From SIG299 sp045593825 (GTDB taxonomy: Bacteria; Bacillota; Clostridia; Lachnospirales; Lachnospiraceae): DNA of 37,362 nucleotides. Numbering within the stretch: the first letter of the stretch is position 1; every line of letters starts with the position of its first letter. The stretch lies in NCBI GenBank assembly GCA_045593825.1, contig JAZNXI010000078.1, positions 1 to 37,362 on the forward strand, given 5' to 3'. A program made the translations under genes and the position numbers. Below the pieces are notes generated by a model. The model did not search any database and had not been told where the DNA came from. It saw only the letters and a list, made by a program, of their open reading frames with translations. Below are positions 8,466 to 16,335 of this stretch, one piece after another.

Positions 8466-8516
8466 TTGACAACTTTTCTTGTCAAAAATCATATCATTGA
8501 CAACTTTTCTTGTCAA
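8466..8516 (-). promoter_or_regulatory. Promoter and twin palindromic operators of the XRE-ABC operon
   Basis: Two identical 20-bp elements (8466-8485 and 8497-8516) each contain inverted arms TTGACAA and TTGTCAA around six bases; their centres are 31 bp apart, about three helical turns. On the minus strand the -35 TTGACA (8516-8511) is part of the first element, TATGAT (8493-8488) follows after 17 bases, and the second element covers the start of transcription. Binding to either would block RNA polymerase, so this is a textbook autorepression design for the XRE gene. Confidence 0.85.
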
Positions 8517-8685
8517 TACCTATTCTGCAAAATTAATAAAAATCTAATCTTTTTGGTATTTTTCAACCATATCCGGATCATACTAACCAAGATGACACCA
8601 TTTTACTTTTAAATAGGAAATCATTTCCTTGTGCAACTTTCACAAGAAAATTGTCAAATTTTTAACTTATTCTAACTTTCAAACA

Positions 8686-8777
8686 TTGACAAATGAGTTA
8701 TGTAAGTGCTATCATAGTCTGTGGTTCAAATGAGTCGGTAAAAAAAACCGGCCTTAATCAGCGTGGAAAACACGTGT
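8686..8777 (+). promoter_or_regulatory. Promoter and structured leader of pflB
   Basis: TTGACA (8686-8691) and TATCAT (8710-8715) are 18 bases apart, so transcription should begin near 8722. The leader of about 78 bases can form two small hairpins, 8734-8739 with 8747-8752 around an A-run and 8762-8765 with 8771-8774. An AAAGGAG ribosome site (8784-8790) precedes the ATG. Upstream, 8651-8668 (TTGTCAA-N4-TTAACTT) partly resembles a Rex box, and 8642-8657 resembles the XRE operator with one base missing; both are weak. The rest of the 374-base gap holds only AT-rich DNA. Confidence 0.6.
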
Positions 8778-8799
8778 ATAAAGAAAGGAGTACTCTAAG

Positions 8800-10851
8800 A
8801 TGAGAGAAGAGTGGAACAATTTTAACACTGGTATCTGGGTAAAAGAAATCAATGTACGTGATTTCATCCAGAAGAACTACACTCCATACGAAGGTGATGA
8901 TTCCTTCTTATGTGACGCAACCCAGAACACAAAGGATTTATGGGCACAGGTAATGGAATTAACAAAGGAAGAGCTGGCAAAGGGTGGTGTCCTTGATATG
9001 GATACCCACATCATCTCTACTATCACTTCCCATGGCCCTGGCTATTTAAATAAAGATAAGGAAACCATCGTAGGTTTCCAGACTGATAAGCCATTTAAGC
9101 GCGCACTTCAGCCAAACGGCGGTATCCGTATGGCAGTTAAGGCTTGTGAAGATAACGGCTACACTGTAGACCCTGCTATCGTAGAGTTCTACACAAAGCA
9201 TAGAAAGACACACAACGCTGGTGTATTCGATGCTTACACACCAGAAATGCGTGCCTGCCGTTCCAGCCACATCATTACCGGTCTTCCGGATGCTTACGGC
9301 CGTGGCCGTATCATTGGCGACTACCGTCGTGTAGCTCTTTACGGTGTTGACCGTCTTATCGCAGATAAGCAGCACCAGAAGGCTACCACACGTAAGACTA
9401 TGTACTCTGATGTAACAAGAAACCGCGAAGAATTATCCGAGCAGATTCGTGCATTAGAAGAATTAAAGGAACTTGGTAACATCTACGGTTTTGATATTTC
9501 CAGACCGGCTCAGAATGTACAGGAAGCTATTCAGTGGACTTACTTCGGTTACCTTGCAGCAGTTAAGGAGCAGAACGGTGCTGCTATGTCCCTCGGACGT
9601 ACTTCCAGCTTCCTTGACATCTACGCTCAGCGTGACCTTGCAAACGGTACTTTCACAGAAGAGCAGATTCAGGAATTCGTAGACCACTTCGTAATGAAGC
9701 TTCGTCTTGTTAAGTTCGCAAGAACACCTGAATACAACGCACTGTTCTCCGGTGACCCAACATGGGTAACCGAATCCATCGGTGGTATGGGTATCGACGG
9801 CCGTACACTTGTAACAAAGATGTCCTACCGTTTCCTTCACACTTTAATTAACTTAGGTACCGCTCCGGAACCAAACCTTACCGTATTATGGTCCACAAGA
9901 CTTCCTGAAAACTTCAAGAAGTTCTGTGCTAAGACTTCCGTTATCTCCTCTTCCATCCAGTATGAGAACGATGACTTAATGAGAGTAACTCACGGTGATG
10001 ACTACGCTATCGCTTGCTGCGTATCCTCCATGAGAGTTGGTAAGGAAATGCAGTTCTTCGGCGCTCGTGCTAACCTGGCTAAGTGTCTCCTCTACGCTAT
10101 CAACGGTGGTGTGGATGAAGTTTCCAAGAAGCAGGTTGGTCCTAAGTTCCGTCCAATCACTTCCGAATACCTTGACTTCGATGAAGTTTGGGATCGTTAC
10201 AAGGATATGATGTGGTGGTTAGCAAAGGTATATGTAAACACCTTAAACATCATCCACTACATGCACGATAAGTACTGCTACGAAAGATTACAGATGGCAT
10301 TACACGATAAGAACGTAACACGTTGGTTCGCAACCGGTATTGCAGGTCTTTCCGTAGTTGCTGACTCCTTATCCGCTATCAAGTATGCAAAGGTTAAGAC
10401 AATCCGTGATGAGAACGGTATTGTTGTTGACTACGAAGTAGAAGGCGATTTCCCTAAGTATGGTAACGATGATGACCGTGTAGATGACCTTGCTTATGAT
10501 TTAGTAAGCACATTCATGGGTTATGTTGGCGGCGTTCACACTTACCGTGGCGGTATCCCAACCACTTCCATCCTTACTATCACTTCCAACGTAGTTTACG
10601 GTAAGAATACCGGTTCTACTCCGGATGGTAGAAAGGCCGGCGAACCATTCGCTCCTGGTGCTAACCCAATGCACAACCGTGATAAGAATGGTGCTATCGC
10701 TTCCTTAAGCTCCGTATCCAAGCTTCCATTCAAGTATGCACAGGACGGTATCTCCAATACCTTCTCCATTATTCCTGGTGCACTTGGTAAGGATGACGAT
10801 GTATTCTTCGCAGGCGATGCCCTCAATGTAGATGGCATGAAGCTTGACTAA
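8800..10851 (+). CDS. pflB: Pyruvate formate-lyase catalytic core, lacking the glycyl-radical domain
   Basis: This enzyme core converts pyruvate and CoA to acetyl-CoA and formate. The 683 residues align by eye along the PFL fold: CRSSHIITGLPDAYGRGRI near residue 153, the catalytic pair Cys406-Cys407 in YAIACCVSSMRVG, then FGARANLAK, and near the end TPDGRKAGEPFAPGANPMH and ISNTFSIIPGALGKDD. It stops there. E. coli PFL has about 760 residues and carries the radical glycine in its last 80; here that part is absent. The missing domain is the next gene, 89 bases downstream, in a separate frame with its own ribosome site. The start is fixed by AAAGGAG. Regular codon use suggests high expression. 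Confidence 0.95.
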   Translation: MREEWNNFNTGIWVKEINVRDFIQKNYTPYEGDDSFLCDATQNTKDLWAQVMELTKEELAKGGVLDMDTHIISTITSHGPGYLNKDKETIVGFQTDKPFKRALQPNGGIRMAVKACEDNGYTVDPAIVEFYTKHRKTHNAGVFDAYTPEMRACRSSHIITGLPDAYGRGRIIGDYRRVALYGVDRLIADKQHQKATTRKTMYSDVTRNREELSEQIRALEELKELGNIYGFDISRPAQNVQEAIQWTYFGYLAAVKEQNGAAMSLGRTSSFLDIYAQRDLANGTFTEEQIQEFVDHFVMKLRLVKFARTPEYNALFSGDPTWVTESIGGMGIDGRTLVTKMSYRFLHTLINLGTAPEPNLTVLWSTRLPENFKKFCAKTSVISSSIQYENDDLMRVTHGDDYAIACCVSSMRVGKEMQFFGARANLAKCLLYAINGGVDEVSKKQVGPKFRPITSEYLDFDEVWDRYKDMMWWLAKVYVNTLNIIHYMHDKYCYERLQMALHDKNVTRWFATGIAGLSVVADSLSAIKYAKVKTIRDENGIVVDYEVEGDFPKYGNDDDRVDDLAYDLVSTFMGYVGGVHTYRGGIPTTSILTITSNVVYGKNTGSTPDGRKAGEPFAPGANPMHNRDKNGAIASLSSVSKLPFKYAQDGISNTFSIIPGALGKDDDVFFAGDALNVDGMKLD

Positions 10852-10872
10852 TTCATCAAAATATAGTATAAT
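10844..10872 (+). promoter_or_regulatory. Internal promoter for the glycyl-radical gene
   Basis: TTGACT (10844-10849) overlaps the last codons of pflB, and TATAAT (10867-10872) follows after exactly 17 bases. This is 11 of 12 consensus positions. Transcription should start near 10879, exactly where the hairpin at 10879-10910 begins, so the resulting mRNA would carry a stem-loop at its very 5' end. Confidence 0.65.
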
Positions 10873-10878
10873 ACAATT

Positions 10879-10910
10879 CCACTCCAAACAAGATATTGTG
10901 TTCGGAGTGG
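10879..10910 (+). other. Intercistronic stem-loop between pflB and the glycyl-radical gene
   Basis: CCACTCC (10879-10885) pairs with GGAGTGG (10904-10910); after one A-C mismatch AACA pairs with TGTT, leaving an 8-base loop. No T-run follows, so it is not an intrinsic terminator. It could protect the 3' end of the pflB message or the 5' end of the downstream message. Confidence 0.6.
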
Positions 10911-10940
10911 ATATAGACTAAAATAAAGGAGGAAACTATC

Positions 10941-11183
10941 ATGTCCGTTAGCGAAAATCAGATCGATAACTTAGTAAACATGCTCGATGCATATGTTGAA
11001 AAGGGTGGTCATCACTTAAACGTAAATGTATTTACAAAGGAAACTTTATTAGACGCTCAGGCTCATCCTGAGAAGTATCCTCAGCTCACTATCCGTGTAT
11101 CCGGATACGCTGTTAACTTCAACAAGTTAACCAAGGAGCAGCAGGACGAAGTTATCTCCAGAACTTTCCATGAAGGAATGTAA
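10941..11183 (+). CDS. grcA: Stand-alone glycyl-radical domain of pyruvate formate-lyase (GrcA/YfiD-like)
   Basis: This 80-residue protein is the missing C-terminal domain of PFL. It holds GGHHLNVNV (22-30), then HPEKYPQLTIRVSGYAVNF (42-60), with Gly55 in RVSGYAV as the site where the activase makes the glycyl radical. It resembles E. coli GrcA/YfiD, a 127-residue spare radical domain, but here it appears to be the only radical domain at the locus because the adjacent core has none. An AAAGGAGG site at 10925-10932 lies 8 bases before the ATG. Its end overlaps the pflA start by 14 bases. I infer that it docks on the core in trans to rebuild an active enzyme. Confidence 0.92.
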   Translation: MSVSENQIDNLVNMLDAYVEKGGHHLNVNVFTKETLLDAQAHPEKYPQLTIRVSGYAVNFNKLTKEQQDEVISRTFHEGM

Positions 11184-11910
11184 TTCCGGAGCAATACACT
11201 CTGTCGAAACATTTGGAACTGTAGATGGACCGGGCATCCGATATGTGGTATTTTTCCAGGGATGCCCGTTTCGTTGTTTATTCTGCCATAATCCGGACAC
11301 CTGGACACCACAGGGCGGCACTCAAATGACGGTGGATGAGCTTCTGGCAGGCTATCAAAAGAATATCAGCTTTTACAAAAAGGGCGGCATTACTGCCAGC
11401 GGCGGCGAGCCACTGATGCAGCTTGACTTTTTAACCACGCTGTTTAAAAAAGCCAAGGAACAGGGCATTCATACCTGCCTTGACACTTCTGCAGCTACCT
11501 ACAACGAAGCCCGCCGGGAAGACTTTGAAACTTTGCTTTCTTACACCGACCTGGTTCTTCTTGATTTTAAGCACAGCGACCGCGAGGAGCATAAAAAGCT
11601 CACAGGCATGTATAACGATGCCCCTCTCGCCTTTGCCAAGCTTTTAGCCGAAAAGAAAATTCCGATGGTTGTCCGTCATGTACTGGTACCGGAGATTACC
11701 GACACGCCGGAACAATTAGCGAATCTGGGCAGGCTGATGAAACAGTTTAAAAATGTTGTCGGTTTAGAAGTGTTACCGTTCCACCAGATGGGCACGGTAA
11801 AATACAAAAACCTGGGTATTCCGTATCCGTTAGAGGGCGTACAGGCGCTCACTAAGGAAGACGGAAAACGGGCGAAAGAAATGATATTGAAGGCCTATAA
11901 AGAGGCGTAA
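11170..11910 (+). CDS. pflA: Pyruvate formate-lyase activating enzyme (radical SAM)
   Basis: This 246-residue radical-SAM enzyme abstracts hydrogen from the radical glycine of PFL. The iron-sulfur motif CxxxCxxC is C32-C36-C39 in GCPFRCLFCHNPDTW, and the SAM-binding GGEP is at 78-81. The N-terminal SVETFGTVDGPGIR is the usual PflA opening. The only start in frame near the motif is ATG 11170, which overlaps the radical-domain gene by 14 bases and has no good ribosome site, pointing to translational coupling. A strong terminator follows. Its natural substrate here would be Gly55 of the neighbouring small protein. Confidence 0.95.
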   Translation: MKECNSGAIHSVETFGTVDGPGIRYVVFFQGCPFRCLFCHNPDTWTPQGGTQMTVDELLAGYQKNISFYKKGGITASGGEPLMQLDFLTTLFKKAKEQGIHTCLDTSAATYNEARREDFETLLSYTDLVLLDFKHSDREEHKKLTGMYNDAPLAFAKLLAEKKIPMVVRHVLVPEITDTPEQLANLGRLMKQFKNVVGLEVLPFHQMGTVKYKNLGIPYPLEGVQALTKEDGKRAKEMILKAYKEA

Positions 11911-11917
11911 AAGATAG

Positions 11918-11945
11918 AAAAAGCCGGTCATGCGACCGGCTTTTT
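11918..11945. terminator. Bidirectional terminator between pflA and the MFS gene
   Basis: GCCGGT (11923-11928) pairs with ACCGGC (11935-11940) around a 6-base loop, flanked by AAAAA on the left and TTTTT on the right. It therefore works in both directions for these convergent genes. Confidence 0.9.
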
Positions 11946-11957
11946 CTGTTTAGAACC

Positions 11958-13157
11958 TTATTCTCTTGATTTATCCTTCAATAGTATATTCACTACCACC
12001 AGCAATATCGGAAACACAATGGCACTCAAAACACCAATCTTTAAATCGTCACCGAACCGTTCTGCCACTGCACCGACAATGGTTGGACCGGAGCCGCAGC
12101 CAAGGTCGCCCGCTAACGCTAAAAACGCAAACATGGCTGTTCCGCCTGCCGGCAACGAGTTAGAGGCAAGGCTGAAGGTTCCAGGCCACATAATACCTAC
12201 GGAAAAACCGCACACGGCACAACCAATAAGGCCAAGCACAGGATGTGGTGCAAAGGCCGCTAAAAGGTAGCATACGACGCACAAACAACCGGAGCCTATC
12301 ATTGCTGCCTTTAAACTGATTTTGTCGCTTAATTTGGCGTACAGCGCACGTGAGGCACCCATCAGCAGAGCAAACAAACACGGCCCCGCCAAATCGCCCA
12401 CGGTTTTGGACACCTTTAATCCGGATTCCGCAAAAGCAGAGGCCCACTGGCTCATGCCCTGCTCGGAGGCTCCGGAGCAAATCATCAGTAAAAACAAAAT
12501 CCAGAATGTCTTGTTTTTAAACAACTCTTTTAATGTCATACCTTTGCCGTCTTCCACTATGTTAGCTAGCGGCACAAGACTGAAATACACGGCATTAGCA
12601 AACGGAATGATGGCCCAAAGAACTGCCATCCACTTCCAGTTTTCAATACCCGCTAAAGTAAAGAATAACGTACTTGCCAAAACAACAAACACATGGCCCC
12701 AGCAATAAAAAGAATGAAGTAAGCTCATGGCTGCTTCCTTTTTGGTAGTCGGACAAGCTTCTACAATCGGACTTACCAGCACCTCCAGAATACCACCGCC
12801 GATGGCATAGAAAACAATTGCCAGAACAATACCCGCATACGGCGGCAGAAGTTCAGGAAACACTGCCAGCCCAATCAAACCCGCCCCACTAAAAACATGG
12901 GCTGCTACAATAGCAATGCGGTATCCGATTTTGTCTATAAACTTGGCAGCGATAAAATCAACAAATAACTGGACACCAAAGTTGATGGTTACCAGTAAAC
13001 CAAGCATTTCTAAGCTGATACCATACTGTGACTGAAAGGTTAAAAATAACAATGGTACAAAGTTGTTTACAATCGCCTGGGTTATGTAACCTATGTAGCT
13101 GGCGTAAATAGTGTGACCATAATCCGTCTTAATTTTCTTTATAAATCCTTGTGACAT
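11958..13157 (-). CDS. Major facilitator superfamily transporter (FucP-like group)
   Basis: This 399-residue protein has twelve predicted membrane helices with a central cytoplasmic loop around residues 195-215. Strings such as SLLHSFYCWGHV in the first half and CSGASEQGMSQWASAF at the start of the second resemble FucP-related sugar/proton transporters seen in Firmicutes. The substrate is not visible. It is the third gene of a minus-strand set, six bases after the amidase stop codon, so it probably shares their message. Co-transcription with a muropeptide-cutting amidase would fit uptake of a wall-derived sugar, but that is speculation. Confidence 0.85.
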   Translation of the reverse strand: MSQGFIKKIKTDYGHTIYASYIGYITQAIVNNFVPLLFLTFQSQYGISLEMLGLLVTINFGVQLFVDFIAAKFIDKIGYRIAIVAAHVFSGAGLIGLAVFPELLPPYAGIVLAIVFYAIGGGILEVLVSPIVEACPTTKKEAAMSLLHSFYCWGHVFVVLASTLFFTLAGIENWKWMAVLWAIIPFANAVYFSLVPLANIVEDGKGMTLKELFKNKTFWILFLLMICSGASEQGMSQWASAFAESGLKVSKTVGDLAGPCLFALLMGASRALYAKLSDKISLKAAMIGSGCLCVVCYLLAAFAPHPVLGLIGCAVCGFSVGIMWPGTFSLASNSLPAGGTAMFAFLALAGDLGCGSGPTIVGAVAERFGDDLKIGVLSAIVFPILLVVVNILLKDKSRE

Positions 13158-13163
13158 ATTCTG

Positions 13164-14039
13164 CTACTCCAAAGGCAAATATTTCTGAATACCGTTGAAA
13201 ATTCCCTTCGCAACCTTCTGCTGGTATTCCGGATCAAACAGCTTTGCACGTTCGGTTTCGGAAGTAATAAAACCACACTCTACCAGGCATGCCGGCATTT
13301 CGTTATATTTCAGCACAATCAGATTGTTACTCATCTTGATGCCACGGTTTCTGGTATCAATTACCTTACACAGCTCATCGATTACATACTGGGCAAGCAC
13401 ATCACTGCCGTCGTTGCGCTTATCAGCGTACCATACTTCAGCGCCCTGGGTTGCATCACTGTCGGCATCCAGGGAATTTAAATGAATGCTGACATAGATA
13501 TCTGCCTCAGCTGCAATAGCTGCCGCCGGACGTTCTTTATTTTCTAAAGTAACATCGGTATCACGAATCATAAATACCGCATATCCTGCATCTTCCAGTT
13601 CTTTCTTTAAGAACATGGCAATGGCCAGATTAGCATCCTTTTCATACAAGCCCTGACGGGTACTTCCCAAGTCTTCGCCACCATGACCAGGGTCGATAGC
13701 TACCAGTTTTTTTGGTAACGGAGTTGGGGTTGGTGCTTCCGTCGGTGTTGGTTCCGGAGTCGCTGCCACTGTACTTCCCTGAGTTTCCCCACCGGAAGAT
13801 TCTGCATTATTTCCGCCTGTACTGCCCGGATTTTCTCCGTCGAGCCCCGGTGTAATATTTTCGGACACATTAGTACCCTTATTTGCATCTTCTGTCTTTT
13901 TTTCGTCCATAATGATTTTGATTAGTCCCACAACAATCAACACCAAAAGAATGGCACTGAGGGCAATGGTTGCGATTACCTTGCGCCGGTACGCCTTCCT
14001 TGCATTAATTCTTCTCTGGACGAGATAGTTCATATCCAT
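13164..14039 (-). CDS. Membrane-anchored N-acetylmuramoyl-L-alanine amidase (Amidase_3)
   Basis: This enzyme cuts the amide bond between muramic acid and the stem peptide of peptidoglycan. A basic N terminus and one membrane helix (about 21-43) anchor it; residues 45-108 form a Gly/Ser/Thr/Pro-rich spacer ending in PTPTEAPTPTPLP. The catalytic domain (about 110-290) shows the zinc ligands H119 (DPGHGG), E133 (LYEKDANL) and H186 (SIHLNS), and catalytic E254 (VECGFIT). The length is normal for CwlM/AmiC-like domains plus spacer. The gene follows the DUF885 lipoprotein gene by 13 bases. It acts outside the membrane in wall remodelling. Confidence 0.93.
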   Translation of the reverse strand: MDMNYLVQRRINARKAYRRKVIATIALSAILLVLIVVGLIKIIMDEKKTEDANKGTNVSENITPGLDGENPGSTGGNNAESSGGETQGSTVAATPEPTPTEAPTPTPLPKKLVAIDPGHGGEDLGSTRQGLYEKDANLAIAMFLKKELEDAGYAVFMIRDTDVTLENKERPAAAIAAEADIYVSIHLNSLDADSDATQGAEVWYADKRNDGSDVLAQYVIDELCKVIDTRNRGIKMSNNLIVLKYNEMPACLVECGFITSETERAKLFDPEYQQKVAKGIFNGIQKYLPLE

Positions 14040-14052
14040 GATTATTCTTCTC

Positions 14053-15873
14053 CTATTCGTAAACCTTTATTGCTTCTTCTAACAGTTCAAACGGTGCAGG
14101 GCCAAGAGTCAGTACTGCTTCATGGAACTTCTTTAAACTGTAATTTTCACCCCATGCTTTTTCTGCAGCATCCTGAAGATTTAAAAATTCCAGATAACCG
14201 ATGTAGTAGCTTAGATAATTGGCGGGTTCTTCCACCATAATCTCGAACATCGGCTGTGCCGCCTCCGCATTTAATCCATAATTAGCTAAAAACTGCTCTA
14301 CTTCTTCTACACCCCAGCCAAGATAGTGAACCCCCATGTCCACATAAGCATAAATTCCTAAGGTTGCCGCATTATTTAACATGAGTACAGCGGCCAGGTC
14401 TTCATTTAAACCGCCGATACCATATGCATAGTATTCCACATAGGTTGCCCAACCTTCAGAATAACCCTGATTGGAAAACATATTCCGGATTAGCGGAAGG
14501 TTCTGGGAGGAAGTGTACACATTCTGGTACAAATGTCCCGGGAACCCTTCGTGAGCCATCGTAGTATATAAGTCTCTGGTCACCTGGGATTTATTGATAT
14601 AAATGGTATTATTCTTGGTATCATCCACCGGCGGTGTCAGGTAAAAGGCCGGACTCATGTGCTCTTCCATGGAAGGATGTACATACTTGATAACATAATT
14701 TGCCTCCACCGGAAGCTCAGGAAAATCATCCTTAATTTTTACGATTAAATCTTCCAGAATCTTATCCGGATCGCTTTCACAAAACTCATACGTATCCCAG
14801 TCATTCAGCACATTCGGATTTTTCAGCATAATACTCTGCATCTGCATAATGCAGGCACTGATATGCTGGTCGGTGGCTACCAGTAAATCAAATACACTCT
14901 GGGAGGAACCGGTAAGACTGCGCACCAGATAATTGTAATAACGCTTACCGTCTTCGTAATAGCAAAGACCCTTATCATTGGTTCCGGTACCCTTTAATGC
15001 TTCCAGACCGTCAATCAGGGACTGATAAGCAGCTACCAGTTCTGTGGTAATCAGTTCTTTATTCTTAGTAATGTAGGTCTGCTTCTGGTCTTCCGTAAGG
15101 CCTTCCACTGCATTAATCTCTGTTTCAAACACATCAATCATGTAGTTATCTTCCGGTGTCTCGATAAACTGACGGCACTGGTCGATAATTGCCTCGGCCG
15201 CATAATCCGGCATAAATAAACCTGCTTCGGATTTTGCCTGTTCAAATTCTATCAACTCAGCAAACAGTTCGTCCACAAGGCCAACCAGGGCAAGATAATC
15301 TTCCACATCCCTTACTGTGCGGAATTTATACTCTGCCAACAATACCGGCAGCTGTGCCTGATAACCGGTTACCGGACCGAGAACTTCGGAATAAAGGAGC
15401 AGGTCCTCCACCGAAAGCTCGGTTTCTATGTAATCCATGATGATATCATAAGTAAACTGCTGGTCTTTTGTCAGTTCCTCATACGGAAATGCTTCCAGTT
15501 CTTCCTTAAGAACCTTCATTTCATTGTAGGACTGCTTCATTTCTTCCACATCAAAGGAACCAAGGCTTGGCTCATATTCGGTAATACCGAAGTTTTCCGG
15601 ATATGCCAGTGTATAGTGCAAATTGATGGTATTTAAAGCAATTTCGTTTAAAAACAACTGCTCCGTGTAAGCGTCAAACAGTTCCTCTGTACTTGGTGCC
15701 GGAGTCGGCGTTGGCGTAGATGTGGCGGTTGGAGCCGCAGTTTCTGTCGGTGCATTGGTTGCTGCCACGGTTGGTGTGCCGGATACCGGCTGGTTTGTTT
15801 CTTTGCCGCATCCTGCCGCAAGCAGGAGGGTTGCTGCTGTCATCAGCAGCAAAACGTACTTTCTGTACTTCAT
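14053..15873 (-). CDS. DUF885-family putative metallopeptidase lipoprotein
   Basis: This 606-residue protein is probably a surface-anchored zinc carboxypeptidase-like enzyme. Residues 1-21 are a lipoprotein signal ending in the lipobox LAAGC, with C22 as the lipidated cysteine. A Thr/Ala/Pro-rich spacer covers about 30-62. The DUF885 domain follows, with HEGFPGH (441-447) and a downstream SEGWATYVE (472-480) that would supply the third metal ligand. The start at 15873 is chosen because AGAGGAG lies just upstream and the signal peptide begins there; an upstream in-frame ATG at 15909 has no such support. It leads the amidase-MFS gene set. The substrate is unknown. Confidence 0.88.
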   Translation of the reverse strand: MKYRKYVLLLMTAATLLLAAGCGKETNQPVSGTPTVAATNAPTETAAPTATSTPTPTPAPSTEELFDAYTEQLFLNEIALNTINLHYTLAYPENFGITEYEPSLGSFDVEEMKQSYNEMKVLKEELEAFPYEELTKDQQFTYDIIMDYIETELSVEDLLLYSEVLGPVTGYQAQLPVLLAEYKFRTVRDVEDYLALVGLVDELFAELIEFEQAKSEAGLFMPDYAAEAIIDQCRQFIETPEDNYMIDVFETEINAVEGLTEDQKQTYITKNKELITTELVAAYQSLIDGLEALKGTGTNDKGLCYYEDGKRYYNYLVRSLTGSSQSVFDLLVATDQHISACIMQMQSIMLKNPNVLNDWDTYEFCESDPDKILEDLIVKIKDDFPELPVEANYVIKYVHPSMEEHMSPAFYLTPPVDDTKNNTIYINKSQVTRDLYTTMAHEGFPGHLYQNVYTSSQNLPLIRNMFSNQGYSEGWATYVEYYAYGIGGLNEDLAAVLMLNNAATLGIYAYVDMGVHYLGWGVEEVEQFLANYGLNAEAAQPMFEIMVEEPANYLSYYIGYLEFLNLQDAAEKAWGENYSLKKFHEAVLTLGPAPFELLEEAIKVYE

Positions 15874-15944
15874 TATTCTCCTCTTTTCTGTCGTTTTTTC
15901 TGCATACATTCTACGACTCTCGTATTCGACATTTTTCGCCGTGC

Positions 15945-16247
15945 TTACGCTTCAAAATCCATGCATGCTCTGGTTTTGGTAAACGGACGTACATTATTAT
16001 CTGCCACTTTCACATGTGCAGGATGACTTGCGTAAGTTTTTAACGCGCTTTCGTCTACAAATGTAGAGTCAAGCATCACATCTACATTGGAAGATGCCAG
16101 ACATTCTGTTTGTACTTTTATGTCGATAAGACCCGGAATTTGTCCTGCAAGACCTTCTAAGCCTGCTTTAATTCCTGCCTTTATATTTTCTTTTTCTTCT
16201 CCCTGTATTTCATCCTTTAACTGCCATAAAATAATATGTTTAACCAT
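15945..16247 (-). CDS. Dabb-family (stress-responsive alpha/beta barrel) protein
   Basis: This 100-residue protein matches the Dabb ferredoxin-like fold: it begins VKHIILWQLKD, contains PGLIDIKV and a DVMLDSTF strand, and ends with HPAHVKVADNNVRPFT, the usual conserved histidine region. Dabb proteins form dimeric barrels; their biochemical role is mostly unknown. The ATG at 16247 is preceded by a perfect AGGAGG, while the longer frame from 16277 starts inside the regulatory hairpin. The gene lies 71 bases upstream of the DUF885 gene and may be co-transcribed with it. Its ribosome site is part of an inverted repeat that also holds its promoter. Confidence 0.85.
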   Translation of the reverse strand: MVKHIILWQLKDEIQGEEKENIKAGIKAGLEGLAGQIPGLIDIKVQTECLASSNVDVMLDSTFVDESALKTYASHPAHVKVADNNVRPFTKTRACMDFEA

Positions 16248-16250
16248 AAA

Positions 16251-16324
16251 AAGACCTCCTATGTATAATAGAATCATATTTGCCCAATATACTCTATTAT
16301 ACTAGGAGGCCGTAAGAAAAACAA
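16251..16324 (-). promoter_or_regulatory. Inverted repeat combining terminator, promoter and ribosome site of the Dabb gene
   Basis: The arms 16255-16272 and 16293-16309 are inverted copies differing by one inserted base and enclose 20 bases. Read on the minus strand, the first arm carries TATAAT (16301-16296) with a weak -35 TTGTTT (16324-16319) at 17 bases. The second arm carries the AGGAGG ribosome site (16260-16255), followed by TCTTTTT. RNA arriving from the upstream gene would form a long hairpin followed by U residues. RNA starting near 16289, in the loop, would not. Confidence 0.6.
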
Positions 16325-16335
16325 GTCTTATGACA

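Noticed and set aside
8734..8777. Hairpins in the pflB leader as a riboswitch
   Set aside because: They are short, with stems of 4-6 bp, and show no recognisable riboswitch core or a terminator/antiterminator pair.
9463..9840. Long open frame antisense to pflB
   Set aside because: It lies wholly inside a highly conserved gene with strong codon bias, has no ribosome site and matches no family I recognise.
10849..10940. Frameshift or nonsense error as the cause of the pflB split
   Set aside because: The gap has a stop codon, 89 non-coding bases with a promoter and a consensus ribosome site, and the downstream frame already holds the whole missing domain. A single error cannot explain this, though reads should be checked.
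11081..11321. Minus-strand frames over the pflA start
   Set aside because: They oppose two well-supported conserved genes and have no start signals.
15873..15909. Longer N terminus of the DUF885 lipoprotein
   Set aside because: The extra 12 residues would spoil the lipoprotein signal peptide, and the good AGAGGAG site lies inside them, just before the inner ATG.
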